Assembly: GCA_001313085.1 (NCBI GenBank)
Contig: BBFE01000022.1
Location: forward strand, 1-56,893
DNA: 56,893 nt
From: Paenibacillus sp. JCM 18996
GTDB lineage: Bacteria > Bacillota > Bacilli > Paenibacillales > NBRC-103111
Reading direction: 5' to 3'
The notes below the pieces were generated by a model. It ran no database searches and had not been told where the DNA came from. It saw nothing but the letters and a program-made list of their open reading frames with translations. Positions 44,497 to 53,977 of the stretch are shown here, in pieces; positions within the stretch are counted from its first letter, which is position 1, and each line of letters starts with the position of its first letter. The position numbers were made by a program, and so were the translations under genes.

Positions 44497-46044
44497 TCAA
44501 GCTGATTTTCGAGCGGAAGAAGCTTTCTTGACGGTGCGTTTTCTATTGAGTGAAACAAACTTTCGGAACGATCCCGATCTTTGTCCGATAGCTTTTCTTG
44601 TTCGGGTCACCGCCGGCTTTCTTCTTCTCTTTCTTTTCTTTCTGATCCTCAGGGTTCGCTCGACGGCGGCGCCTGTAGGAATCGCATTTAACATCGCGTC
44701 CTTGAGCACCTTGACCTTGCTCATTCGCTGCCTGTAGAATTTCAAAATCCGCTTGCTCAGGAAGGGCCTCTTCGATCCTTTGTCGGTCAGAAAAAAAACT
44801 ACTATGGATTCGGAGCCTTTCAGCAGTCTGCCGTCAAGGTACCGGCGCGGCGCGGAGGTTCGAACCGCAGTGTGCCGCTTAGCCTGATCCACCCATCCTT
44901 GCATCCTGCTGCGAAAAGAATGGATCCCGAATGCCTCTCTTACCGCCAGGCTGTTATCCGTCCCAACCCGTTCGCGGAGCGCGGCATCAGCCACAAGCGG
45001 GGATATTTTACTCGCCAACTCGTTGATATTGCCTTTCACGGCAAGCAGCTCCGCATTGCGCGTTTGGAGATGGATTTCTTCCACTCCTCCGCCTCCGTAG
45101 GACACGACGGGCTTTCCGAAGACCATGCCTTCCATCGCAGTCAGGCCAAAGCTTCGTCCACCAAGCTGGGAACGACAACAATATCCAGTGCTGAATAAAT
45201 CTGCTGCACGTCGGCGGAAAAAAGGTACGAAATGGAAACGGGAACCAAGCGCCGCAGCCTCCACCAGCTGTACGCAGTGCCTGTAATAATCTTCATCGAG
45301 AGGCCTCCCGGCCAGAAGGAACTCCGCGTCCGGGTACTTTTCGCTTAAAGAAATGGCCATGGAAATGAAGTGCTGTATTCCTTTATTCGGAATGAGGTAG
45401 GAAGAGAGGCATCCTATAAGCGGGCGGGCTTCGTTCAGGCCAAGCTGCCCCCTCTTCATCAAGCGAAGATTCGGCCAGCTTTCCGGTTTGTAATCTTCCT
45501 CGTGCCAGGACGGGTAAACCAGATGGAGTTTGGATTCGATAGACAGCGGTTGAAATGGACGGAGCACAGTATCGGAAATTCCGAGAATCCAGTTCGAGTG
45601 CTTATGGATCAGAGCCGCGGAAACGCCTGTATAAGGATTGGAAACAATCGCCTCCGTAATCAGCCAAAGGCAGGGGATACCCATAATTTTGGCTGCTAAT
45701 GCCGGAAGCGGATTGACGCAGGTGAGCGCCGCAATGTAATCGGGCTGCCGGATATGCAGCAAGTCCAGCAAGGCGGGCATCGCTTTATGCTTCCTAAGAG
45801 AGCGGAACTCGCTGGAAGTGTTCGGTCCCGGAATGCATAAGCTGTAGAGCAGCGGGTAGGATTGAACAATTGTGTCTATGCCGCGGTGTCTGGCTTGGGC
45901 AGACAGGATCCCGTCGGCGGGCACCACCAATGTACAGTGAAAATGAGGCTGCAGCTCGCGCATCAGAAACAGCAAAAACTTCTCGGCGCCGGTTATTTCG
46001 GACGAACCGCAAATATGGGAGAACAGCATCAGCTTCGGCTTCAT
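44497..46044 (-). CDS. glycosyltransferase family 4 with KRP module and basic tail
   Basis: 515 residues, open throughout. GT-B domain: EITGAEKFLLFLMRELQPHF, GCLSSYLIPNKGIQHFISMA, AEFLLAGRPLDEDYYRH and GLTAMEGMVFGKPVVSYGGG. Between 45150 and 45223 about 24 residues are garbled: an extra A at 45218-45223 and a lost base near 45150 cancel out. The other frame restores SADVQQIYSALDIVVVPSLV. After residue 400 comes one KRP module (GSKRPFLSKRILKFYRQRMS then LNAIPTGAAV). The last 53 residues contain 24 Lys/Arg. No strong ribosome site precedes ATG 46044; GGAGG lies about 40 bases upstream. Confidence 0.85.
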   Translation of the reverse strand: MKPKLMLFSHICGSSEITGAEKFLLFLMRELQPHFHCTLVVPADGILSAQARHRGIDTIVQSYPLLYSLCIPGPNTSSEFRSLRKHKAMPALLDLLHIRQPDYIAALTCVNPLPALAAKIMGIPCLWLITEAIVSNPYTGVSAALIHKHSNWILGISDTVLRPFQPLSIESKLHLVYPSWHEEDYKPESWPNLRLMKRGQLGLNEARPLIGCLSSYLIPNKGIQHFISMAISLSEKYPDAEFLLAGRPLDEDYYRHCVQLVEAAALGSRFHFVPFFRRRAADLFSTGYCCRSQLGGRSFGLTAMEGMVFGKPVVSYGGGGVEEIHLQTRNAELLAVKGNINELASKISPLVADAALRERVGTDNSLAVREAFGIHSFRSRMQGWVDQAKRHTAVRTSAPRRYLDGRLLKGSESIVVFFLTDKGSKRPFLSKRILKFYRQRMSKVKVLKDAMLNAIPTGAAVERTLRIRKKRKRRRKPAVTRTRKAIGQRSGSFRKFVSLNRKRTVKKASSARKSA

Positions 46045-46186
46045 ATCGCCGCGTGCCAGAGAGGCGATAGCGGCTTCTCACCTCCTGCAACCTGGGTAGT
46101 ACAATATATTTGCGGTAAGCTCATTTCGGCACGACAGTTAATCCTCCTCCATTCGTCCATTTTCCGTACGAGCGCCCGCCCAATAC

Positions 46187-46214
46187 AAAAAAAGACACAG
46201 GTTGTCCTGTGCCT
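46187..46214 (-). terminator. terminator after PhnC-like gene
   Basis: CACAGG (46196-46201) pairs with CCTGTG (46206-46211); the A7 run at 46187-46193 is the T tail on the minus strand. Confidence 0.75.
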
Positions 46215-46245
46215 CACTTTAGCAAACCGCTTTAATGCCGTGATT

Positions 46246-46978
46246 TTAAAAGATCAGCTCTTTCTCCCGCATCGTCAGGCGCGCCCGGGGATGTCGAGCT
46301 CGAGCCGGCCGCCGGCCAGGCCCCAGATCCGGGCGGCGTACTTCTCCGCCAGCTCCAGTTGGTGAAGAGCGCAGACGATCGTGATTTTCTCCTTCTCGCA
46401 CAGCTTCTTCATATCCTGCATGACGGAGGACGCCGCATCGGGATCAAGTCCGGACACGGGCTCGTCCGCATAAATGACCTTCGCTCCTTTGATCAAGCTC
46501 TGGCAATAGCCACCCTCTGCTTTTCTCCACCGCTAAGCTTGCTCACGGGCATATCCGCCTTATCCAGCAGTCCCACTTTTTTTTCCAAATAATCCATTGC
46601 CCCGACATGCTCGTCCATCGACGCGCTGCGTGTCAGCGTCCTCCATAGCGGAAGGTGGCGCCAACGGGACGACAGCACATTTTTTTTGACTGCGGTTTGA
46701 TTGAGATTAAACTGGGGGTTCTCTTCCAGGTAGGCCCAGTCCTTGCTGATCTTGAATTTCTCAAGTCCGCGGATCTTGGAGATATCCTTGCCGTTGTATA
46801 TGTACTGGCCATCCGTCCACCTCTCCTTCAGCATCAAGCAGCGGAATAAAGTAGTCTTCCCGCTTCCGCTTGCGCCGACAAGGGCGACCAAATCGCCTTG
46901 GTCCACCTGAAAACTCATTCTATGCAGGACGGTGGGACCGTTTACGATTTCTTTTGTCAAATTCCTCACAATGATCAT
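46246..46978 (-). CDS. ABC transporter ATPase, PhnC-like
   Basis: Cytoplasmic ATPase of about 243 residues. Walker A GASGSGKTT, Q-loop near ENPQFNLNQ, signature LSGGEKQRVAIARA, Walker B KVIYADEP and the switch His in CALHQ. Resembles the ATPases of phosphonate importers (PhnC), yet no permease or binding-protein gene is adjacent. A lost base near 46497 breaks the frame after IARA. Raw frame stops at 46275; restoring a C gives GRALTMREKELIF and a stop at 46246. Substrate cannot be inferred. Confidence 0.8.
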
Positions 46979-47213
46979 ACCTATGCTTCTCCCCCTTGGC
47001 TCGAACCGATGCAGATGATGGTGAATCTATTATAGCTTATTTTGGGTAAAAAAAGGTCATGGCCGCTCCGGTATAAAAAAATCCAACACTGAATCAGGGA
47101 ATCGCCGCGCGGACAGGGATCTCATTTTTTTACATGGGGGAGGAGTGTGTTAAAATACAAAAAATGGCAAGCTTGACTTGTGACTATACTCTGTTCGGGA
47201 GGCAGCGCAATAT

Positions 47214-47838
47214 ATGCTATCAATAGGAATTGCCGGCGGGACGGGATCGGGGAAAACCTCCGTCGCCCGCCAAGTTATCACGAATCTGGGTCCGGAGAAT
47301 GCGGCGCTGATCTCGCAGGACAATTATTATTTGGACCATTCCCACCTGCCGATGAGCGAGCGGGAAACTATCAATTACGACCATCCCTTGGCGTTTGACC
47401 ACGAGCTGCTGCTCAGCCAGCTCGAACAGTTAAAGCAGGGCCGCGCGGTGGAGACGCCGCTTTACGATTTTGCCATCCACGGCAGGTCCGGGAAAACGGT
47501 TGTGGTAGAACCCACCCAGGTAGTCATTATCGAGGGGCTGCATGTCCTGTCGGAAGAAACCGTCCGGAACATGCTCGACATTAAAGTGTTCGTCGACACC
47601 GACAATGATGTGCGGATCCTGCGCCGCGTGCTGCGTGATATCCATGAACGGGGACGGACCATCCAGTCGATCTACGACCAGTATCTCAAAACCGTCAAAC
47701 CCATGCACGACGCATTCATTGAGCCTTCCAAAAAAATACGCGGACATCATCATACCTGAAGGAGCCCATAATGAAATCGGGGTTCAGCTGCTTACCATTA
47801 TGACGGAAAGATATTTGACCGGCTCCTTCCCGGGTTAG
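47214..47838 (+). CDS. udk: uridine kinase
   Basis: Phosphorylates uridine and cytidine in pyrimidine salvage. About 208 residues. MLSIGIAGGTGSGKTSVARQ (Walker A), ISQDNYYLDHSHLPMSER, NYDHPLAFDHELL and RRVLRDIHERGRTIQSIYDQ (lid) are typical. One A to remove in the run near 47731, after which PSKKYADIIIPEGAHNEIGV and the stop at 47838 follow. Single gene with a strong terminator. Confidence 0.93.
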
Positions 47839-47892
47839 ACGTCAGATCACCGGGATATTGATATAGAGTGGAACGGTAGTTTATTGCATCTG

Positions 47893-47930
47893 CCTCTTTA
47901 AGAAAAAATTTCTTAAAGAGGTTTTTTTTT
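47893..47930 (+). terminator. terminator after udk
   Basis: CCTCTTTAAGAAA (47893-47905) pairs with TTTCTTAAAGAGG (47909-47921), followed by nine T. Confidence 0.92.
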
Positions 47931-48032
47931 GTAAATTTTTTTTAATTGCCATACGAATATATGTTTGGTATACTGGGTATACAAACAAATGTTCTGATAT
48001 TTCAATTACAAGTTTCGGGAGGGACAAACATT

Positions 48033-48328
48033 ATGCGGTGCAAGAATTATCGGTTCATCGAACGGGATTATTGGTATCAGAAGCTCTTTCGGCCAGTGAC
48101 CATATGGGGAGCGAGCAAATTCACGAGATGCTGGATAATGCTCCCTTCGGATACGTTGATTATACCTTCAAATTTTACGGGAACGGATCCGTTCTTATAA
48201 TAGATAACGATTCGGACAAAGAGGTTCTGCCCAGCGAGCTTTCAGGAGCTCCACTGGATTTTTATATCCGCTGCAGGATCGATCTGATCAAGACTTCGCT
48301 GAAGGAGAAGCTGCTGCAGCCCGCGTGA
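48033..48328 (+). CDS. hypothetical protein, about 98 residues
   Basis: ATG 48033 lies ten bases after GGGAGGG. A lost G near 48037 must be restored to join it to the open frame LSVHRTGLLVSEALSASDHM, then HEMLDNAPFGYVDYTFKFYG and KTSLKEKLLQPA. No membrane segment or known motif. Otherwise GTG 48038 would be the start. Confidence 0.5.
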
Positions 48329-48381
48329 ACGAATAGCGGCAGTCCCGTCTTCGAATCATACTACCATGGAGGTGAAGACCG

Positions 48382-48519
48382 ATGCCGATCAACAAGAGCG
48401 GGAAGAAGGAAAATCAGCAGAACCGCGCAAGATTCGCCGAACAATACACTACATTGAATTCCAGGAAAGCCGAAGAAGCTCCAGCTTCCTTGAATGAATT
48501 GCCGAAGAATGAATCCTGA
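48382..48519 (+). CDS. small basic protein, 45 residues
   Basis: ATG 48382 follows GGAGGTGAAGACCG. MPINKSGKKENQQNRARFAE, then QYTTLNSRKAEEAPASLNEL and PKNES. Frame intact. Lys/Arg/Asn/Gln-rich start and acidic end, reminiscent of small spore or nucleoid-associated proteins, but unrecognised. A T-rich imperfect hairpin follows (48535-48590). Confidence 0.6.
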   Translation: MPINKSGKKENQQNRARFAEQYTTLNSRKAEEAPASLNELPKNES

Positions 48520-48691
48520 CGTTTGACAGCGGCGAAAGCCAGCCTGCCCCTTGTCGACTATGATTAAGGCAGCGGGCCGGCTTTTTCCATCTTTTTTAGT
48601 CACCGTACCGGCGGGTAAATGATTAATATTCTTCTGCTGAAGTACATACATGTCAGGTATAAGTATACGAACCAGATTGGAGGAGGTCAGG

Positions 48692-50083
48692 ATGCGAGTC
48701 TACATTTCACGGCAACAACGCGGTGACCGTTCAAGCTTTGGAGCGGCGCCTCCATACAGATTGATCCCACCTTCCCTTACTACCTGAACCGTTCCGAAGC
48801 CAGCATCGCCGACGAATTGGCTGTCTCCGGATTTGGCATTGTCCACTATTTTGTCGTTTCCGAGAAACGTGTGAATGCCAAGCTGATCGATGCACTTCAT
48901 GCCAAAGGCATAATCGTATGGGCGATGGTGCTCGGCAACGGCACCTACAGCACGGACCCCCTGCCGAAGGAATGGCCTGCTTGGCGCATGGAATTGCTTA
49001 AGGACGTTAACGATGGGTACTGCAGGCTCTCTCCGCATAGCGTCGACTACAAGCAATGGAAGAAGGAAGCATTAAGCCGATTGGTGCGGGAATACCCGTT
49101 TGACGGCTTGGAGATAGCCGAACCTACTTGCCCGAGTGGAACGGCCTTAAATCGGGAGTGTACGGAGATATCGGCACAAATGCGAAGAATGCCTTTAAAC
49201 GGCTGTACGGAGTGGAGATACCGGATTTTCGCGACCCTTCCTCGGCCTCCTATTATCTGCGTGACAGCGAGCGGTATCGGCTCTGGGTGGAGTTCAGGGT
49301 AAACGCGGTGAACGGCTTCATTAATGAGATATTCAACGGTGAAGGTGGAGTGCGCCAGGCCAGACCGGGAATCGGGGTGGCCACTTGGTCGTTAGCCGTG
49401 CGGGGCGGGACTGAGGCTGTGGATAAGCTGCGGGAGGAACAAGGATTGGAGTCGGCGGCGATGATAAAGGAAGTCTCTCCCGACATCCATTTTCTTCAAA
49501 CCCATTGGCCGGATTGGATGGATCCCTTTTTTTGCCAGCTGGGTATGTCGAAGAGTACAGGCCGTTCGTTGAAGAGATCCGCCGATCCCATCCTGAAATC
49601 CCCATCGGGGTTCAAACCGACAGCGGTTCCTCGAAGAAGATGATGCGCAGCAAGCGGTGGCTGGATCGCTTTACCGACACCGCCTGGAGATCAGGATACT
49701 CGACTTGGACGGCTTATGAGTATCATTTGAGTAAGGGCATTGTGGCCGAGAAGCCTCGGCCCGTTCAAGCCGAAAGATGCGGTTCTCGTGGGGTGGTATT
49801 AATATCCTTCAATAAACGGATTCGCATTTTGGACGGCAAACGAATGCAATGCGTGTCATATATCGTGAATGGGAAGCGAATCCCCCTCCGGCTGAACGCG
49901 GTCAGAGTCGATGGCAACCTGCTGGAACTGAAGTCGGACCATTTACCTGCCGAGTCATTCATCGCCGAGCTTCGTTATATCACGGATACGCCTGATTTAT
50001 GGTTCTATCCTGCAAGGAAGGCGAAGAAAGCGGTACGTCCCTGCCGTGTACAGGTGAATGCTGTCAAAGAAGAAGTAAAATAG
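48692..50083 (+). CDS. TIM-barrel glycoside-hydrolase-like protein
   Basis: About 463 residues, with no signal peptide seen. ATG 48692 behind GGAGGAGG. VHYFVVSEKRVNAKLIDALH, GIIVWAMVLGNGTYSTDPLP, REYPFDGLEIAEPYLPEWNG, VSPDIHFLQTHWPDWMDPFL and WTAYEYHL suggest an (alpha/beta)8 barrel with candidate acids in GLEIAEP; the C-terminal 110 residues form a beta domain. Breaks near 48720-48760 (two), 49125 and 49530. Substrate unknown; possibly acts on a surface glycan. Confidence 0.65.
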
Positions 50084-50252
50084 TCGCAATTGTCTGAATA
50101 ATTTGTCGAAATTTCATTCATTCGCTCGTTTTGCGCGCTTACCCAGGAAATGAAGCCTGATCCAGTCAAGAATGAAATTGATTTATTTGGTGCAACTTAA
50201 CAAATGCCGTTTCCTTTCTTACTCACGCAATTTAACGACAGGAGGTTTCATC

Positions 50253-50570
50253 ATGGTTGAACCGAACCAGCATCAGCAGTTTTTTTTAACGCACGCTTTT
50301 GAGAACGCTCAAGAGGCCATCGAATCAGCGAAGCAGGCTCAACAGGCAGTACTGGAGGCGCAGCATAACGCGGATCCGAATGAAATGCGAGTTGCAAGAG
50401 ACCAGCTGGAGTTCGCCCTCCACCGTGTAGAGGAGGCACAGAATCAGCTGCTGGCGCAGGACCCCGTCCACGATCAGCAATCGGCACCGCTGCGTAATGA
50501 ATTGGTCCAGGCGCTTCAGGAGATACAGGGACTGGAAACTGCGACCAGGCAGCCTAAGCAAGTTCGTTAA
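50253..50570 (+). CDS. glutamine/glutamate-rich helical protein
   Basis: 105 residues, frame intact. ATG 50253 behind GGAGG. MVEPNQHQQFFLTHAFENAQ, EAIESAKQAQQAVLEAQHNA and VEEAQNQLLAQDP: a heptad-like coiled-coil pattern, ending GLETATRQPKQVR. No Cys or Trp. Unrecognised; shares its direction with the L,D-transpeptidase 56 bases downstream. Confidence 0.65.
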   Translation: MVEPNQHQQFFLTHAFENAQEAIESAKQAQQAVLEAQHNADPNEMRVARDQLEFALHRVEEAQNQLLAQDPVHDQQSAPLRNELVQALQEIQGLETATRQPKQVR

Positions 50571-50626
50571 TGTAAGGTTACGTTTATTGTCCCCGGGCAT
50601 ATGCTGTCTTGGGGTGATTTTTTTGT

Positions 50627-50965
50627 ATGGCTAATTATCGTATCTATGTAGTCACGTCGGAACGAAAGCTCCATTTGTACGATGGAGACCGGTGGGTGAA
50701 ATCTTATCCTGTCGGAATCGGGCGAATTGTTACGAAGACGCCGGTCGGACATTTTACGATCATCAATAAAGCCCCGAATCCAGGCGGTCCTTATGGCGCC
50801 TACTGGATGGGGCTTTCCAAACAGGGATATGGTATACACGGGACCAATCAACCGGAGTCCATCGGACATGAGGTATCCAAAGGCTGCATCCGCATGTACA
50901 ACGATGATGTGATTGAGCTCGCTCACTTGGTTCCCGTCGGCACGCCAGTCACTATCCGCATATGA
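50627..50965 (+). CDS. L,D-transpeptidase (YkuD family)
   Basis: Cross-links or modifies peptidoglycan peptides through a Cys thioester. 112 residues, a minimal catalytic domain. Motifs TPVGHFTIINK, GIHGTNQPESIG and SKGCIRMYNDDVIELA contain the catalytic His and Cys. No signal peptide or LysM domain, as in some spore-associated family members. The ribosome site GGGGTGA is 12 bases before ATG 50627. Confidence 0.92.
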   Translation: MANYRIYVVTSERKLHLYDGDRWVKSYPVGIGRIVTKTPVGHFTIINKAPNPGGPYGAYWMGLSKQGYGIHGTNQPESIGHEVSKGCIRMYNDDVIELAHLVPVGTPVTIRI

Positions 50966-51038
50966 CCCGGGGAATATCGATCCATAGCGGACTCTATGCG
51001 CAACGAACCATGAGTCGCGGAACCAGGCGGCACATTGG

Positions 51039-51680
51039 CTACACGAGCGGAGCATAGCCGGTCTGCTGCAGTCTTTTGGCAATCGCTTTGTAACCCGCCG
51101 CATTGGATGAATCCCGTCTTCGGATAGCAGCCGTACTTCATGGCCTGCGAAGGCGTCGTAGATGTTTACGACCTGAATGTTCCGGTCTCTGAACTGCAGC
51201 AGCGGTTTATTGAACCTCTTGATCCAGATTTCCGCCTCGTTTATTCCGACAAGCGGGTTGTACAGATTGATCAATCTGACCATATGGCGGCTTTTCCGCC
51301 CTTTTTTTTAATTCCTTTAACTGGGCCACAATCTCCGAATAATTTGCTTGGAATCGGTTCAAAGCTGACGTTAATACGGGTGTCCCTATTCATAAAGAAA
51401 CTCTTTCCCGCCTCAATCAGGTCATTCCCGCCCGCTGTAATCGTTATCAGATCTGAGGCCACAATATGAGCTCTCACGGATGATTCCCGTTTTATTTGAG
51501 AAAGAATCTCTTCCGAACCGGCTCCTGTCGTGCCCGCGTTAAAAAAATATTGACTTTGGATTGCAGGCTTTGCTCCGTTAAATTGGCATAGATCGGTACA
51601 AACCCAAAACCCGGAGCCGCCCCGTAACCTACCGTCAAGGAATCGCCCAAAGCTGTGTAATGTAAAGCCTCTTTTCCCAT
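51039..51680 (-). CDS. SGNH/GDSL-type esterase or lipase
   Basis: About 213 residues. MGKEALHYTALGDSLTVGYG holds the nucleophile Ser block, NAGTTGAGSEEILSQ is block II in the corrected frame, ITAGGNDLIEAG is block III with Asn, and SEDGIHPNAAGYKAIAKRLQ is block V with Asp and His. Breaks near 51546 (A7), 51308 (T8) and 51108. The restored frame stops at 51039. Cytoplasmic or wall-associated; substrate unknown. Confidence 0.85.
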
Positions 51681-51857
51681 CGCCTATGCCCCTTTCGCTC
51701 CTGCCCGATACTTTATCTTATTCCGTTTGTTGCGGAACAGAGCCAGGAAAAAAAACAGCGAAACGGGCATTTTTTCTTTACAAAGAAGCAGGCGTAATAT
51801 ATCTACATGGAAGGTACAATTTGCACAAGCCTTGGCGGTGTAGCGCGGAACCGCCGA

Positions 51858-52683
51858 TCAACTCGTAGCAGAGGCCGCGAGCACCTCGTTCATGCTGCCG
51901 GAACGGTAGCCCTGCAGGTCAAGTGTTACATAAGCGTATCCGATTTCCTTCAATTTGGCCGAGATGGTTCCGGCGACGTTGACCGCTTCCATCAGTTGTT
52001 CCGCAGGAACCTCAATCCGGGCCATAAGCTCATGCTGCCGGACACGCACCTGCCGGAATCCCAGCTGAATCAGGAAATCCTCTGCTTGGTCAATCATCGA
52101 GAGCTTCTGTGCCGTAATCGCTTCTCCGTAAGGAATACGCGAGGACAAACAAGCAAAGGACGGCTTATCCCATGTACGCAGGCCGAATTCACGCGACATA
52201 TGCCGGATTTCCGATTTCTTGATCCCGACTTCCATCAGCGGCGCTCTTACGCCTTTCTCATGCGCCGCGAGCAGGCCCGGGCGATGGTCTCCCAAATCAT
52301 CCGCTATGGCGCCAAAGATGACGTGCTCGATACCTCTCTCTTTGGCGATAGGGATCAGATGCTCGAACAAGGAATTTTGCAAAATAGCAGCGGTTTGTCG
52401 GATTCTCTGCGTAGCCGGGGATTGCCAGCTCGCTGGTGTGAATAACTTCATGCCTGCTTCCCAGCTCCTTGGCGAGCGCGATCGCTTCCTCCCTTTCTCT
52501 AACAGGGTAGGTCTCGGAGTCCGCCGTTATGGCAAGCACACGGTCTTCTCCAAGAAAATCCAGTGCCGCCTTCAACAAGAAAGCGCTGTCTACACCGCCG
52601 GAAAAAAAAGCTACCACTACTTGCTCCATCGAGCGTAAAACTTCTCCGAGTTGTTCATACTTCTGTTGCATAACATTGGCCAT
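51858..52683 (-). CDS. larE: pyridinium-3,5-biscarboxylic acid mononucleotide sulfurtransferase LarE
   Basis: Sacrificial sulfur donor for the nickel-pincer cofactor of lactate racemase-type enzymes. About 275 residues. PP-loop SGGVDSAFLLKAALDF, NRCYFCKNSLFEHL (donor Cys after frame correction near 52375), FGAIADDLGDHRPGL and FACLSSRIPYGEAI. ATG 52683 behind GGAGG. The segment before the PP-loop reads VVVAFFSGGVDS with one more Phe than usual, at a T8 run. larB, larC and larA are not in the window. Confidence 0.88.
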
Positions 52684-52930
52684 CGTGTATGTACCTCCAG
52701 TACAACTCAAAGTGGGTTTACGGAACTTTCACGATTCATTCCGTTAATTATTCATGTTATTAATTGATAGTCTTGGACGGCTGCAGCCGCTTGAAGTGCA
52801 GCAACGCGTACCGGGACAACCGCGCGTTGCCAGCGCATATTCACACGGGAATAATCGGCATTATTCTAACAATTCGATATAAACTTCAAGTTTCCTCCCT
52901 TGAATTAGCCCTAAATCGACGTTAAATCAT

Positions 52931-53016
52931 TTTATTGCCCAGAAGAGAGCCAATCCGCACCACGCTACATAATTTTATCGCCCAGAAGAGAGCCAATCAG
53001 CGCCACCGCCGTATCG
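52931..53016. repeat. 43-base tandem duplication at the end of rocF
   Basis: TTTATTGCCCAGAAGAGAGC at 52931 recurs as TTTATCGCCCAGAAGAGAGC at 52974. The second copy is the 3' end of rocF; the first lies after its stop. Confidence 0.85.
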
Positions 53017-53880
53017 GCAGTTTGATTGCGGTGATCTAGCAGCGGATTCACTTCAACGAATTCGGCACTGACGACACAACCTGCAGACGAAAGCAGCTCC
53101 AACGCAAGGTGGCTCTCGCGGAAGGTGATTCCTCCCGGAACCGGTGTCCCAACTCCCGGCGCGTTATTAGGTCAAGTCCGTCAAGATCCAGGCTGAGGTG
53201 CACTCCATCCGTATCATTGGAAGCGATATCTATCGCCATTTCCATTACCCTGCTCATTCCCAGACGGTCAAGCTCATGCATGGTAAAGACGGTGATGCCC
53301 ACATGCTTCAAAAAAACACTTTTTTCACCGTCGTCCAAGGACCTGGTGCCAATCAAAACCGTATGCTCAGGTTGAACAGCGGAGCTGGCCCCCGCAATGG
53401 AAGTAAGAGCCGGATGGCCGTACCCGAGCGCTGCCGCCAGCGGCATTCCATGGATATTGCCGGAGGGTGACGTATCCGGTGTATTTACATCTCCGTGCGC
53501 ATCAAACCAGATCACGCCGACCCGCTTTACGTGGCGGCCTACTCCAGCCAGGCTTCCTATCGCAATGCTGTGGTCCCCTCCGAGGATCAAGGGAAAATGT
53601 CCGCTATGCATAACGTTCGCCACTGTATCCCGCAGCTCTTGATTCACTCTGGCAATCTCCTGCAAATATTTTAAATTCGCATAGGGGGACGCGGCATGCT
53701 TCGATCTTTTTTTACAATTAAATCTCCGATGTCCGACACCTTCCATCCTAACTGCTCCAGTCTGGACTCAAGCCCGGCATACCGGATCGCGCTGGGGCCC
53801 ATATCCACTCCTCTTCGGTCAGCTCCCAAATCCATAGGCACCCCGATAATCGCGACGGATTGATTCTTGGACAAGCTCAT
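52965..53880 (-). CDS. rocF: arginase
   Basis: Mn-dependent hydrolysis of L-arginine to ornithine and urea. About 303 residues. [57 protein letters not shown] and LSLDLDGLD are the metal-binding signatures. ATG 53880 behind GGGGAGAGGG. Breaks near 53710 (T/A7), 53160 and 53120. The corrected C-terminus reads [20 protein letters not shown] and then [13 protein letters not shown], stopping at 52965. 97 bases after argS with no obvious terminator between. Confidence 0.92.
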
Positions 53881-53977
53881 ATTCCCTCTCCCCTGCAGCA
53901 TAGTTTTACCTCATACCTACTACAGTCGGGTGGAGAGTAGAACGCTGTCTCAAGCCATGCCGGCGAACGCGCGCCTG

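Noticed and set aside
45862..46365. Plus-strand frame of 167 residues
   Set aside because: Opposes the glycosyltransferase and the PhnC-like gene; composition is typical of a shadow.
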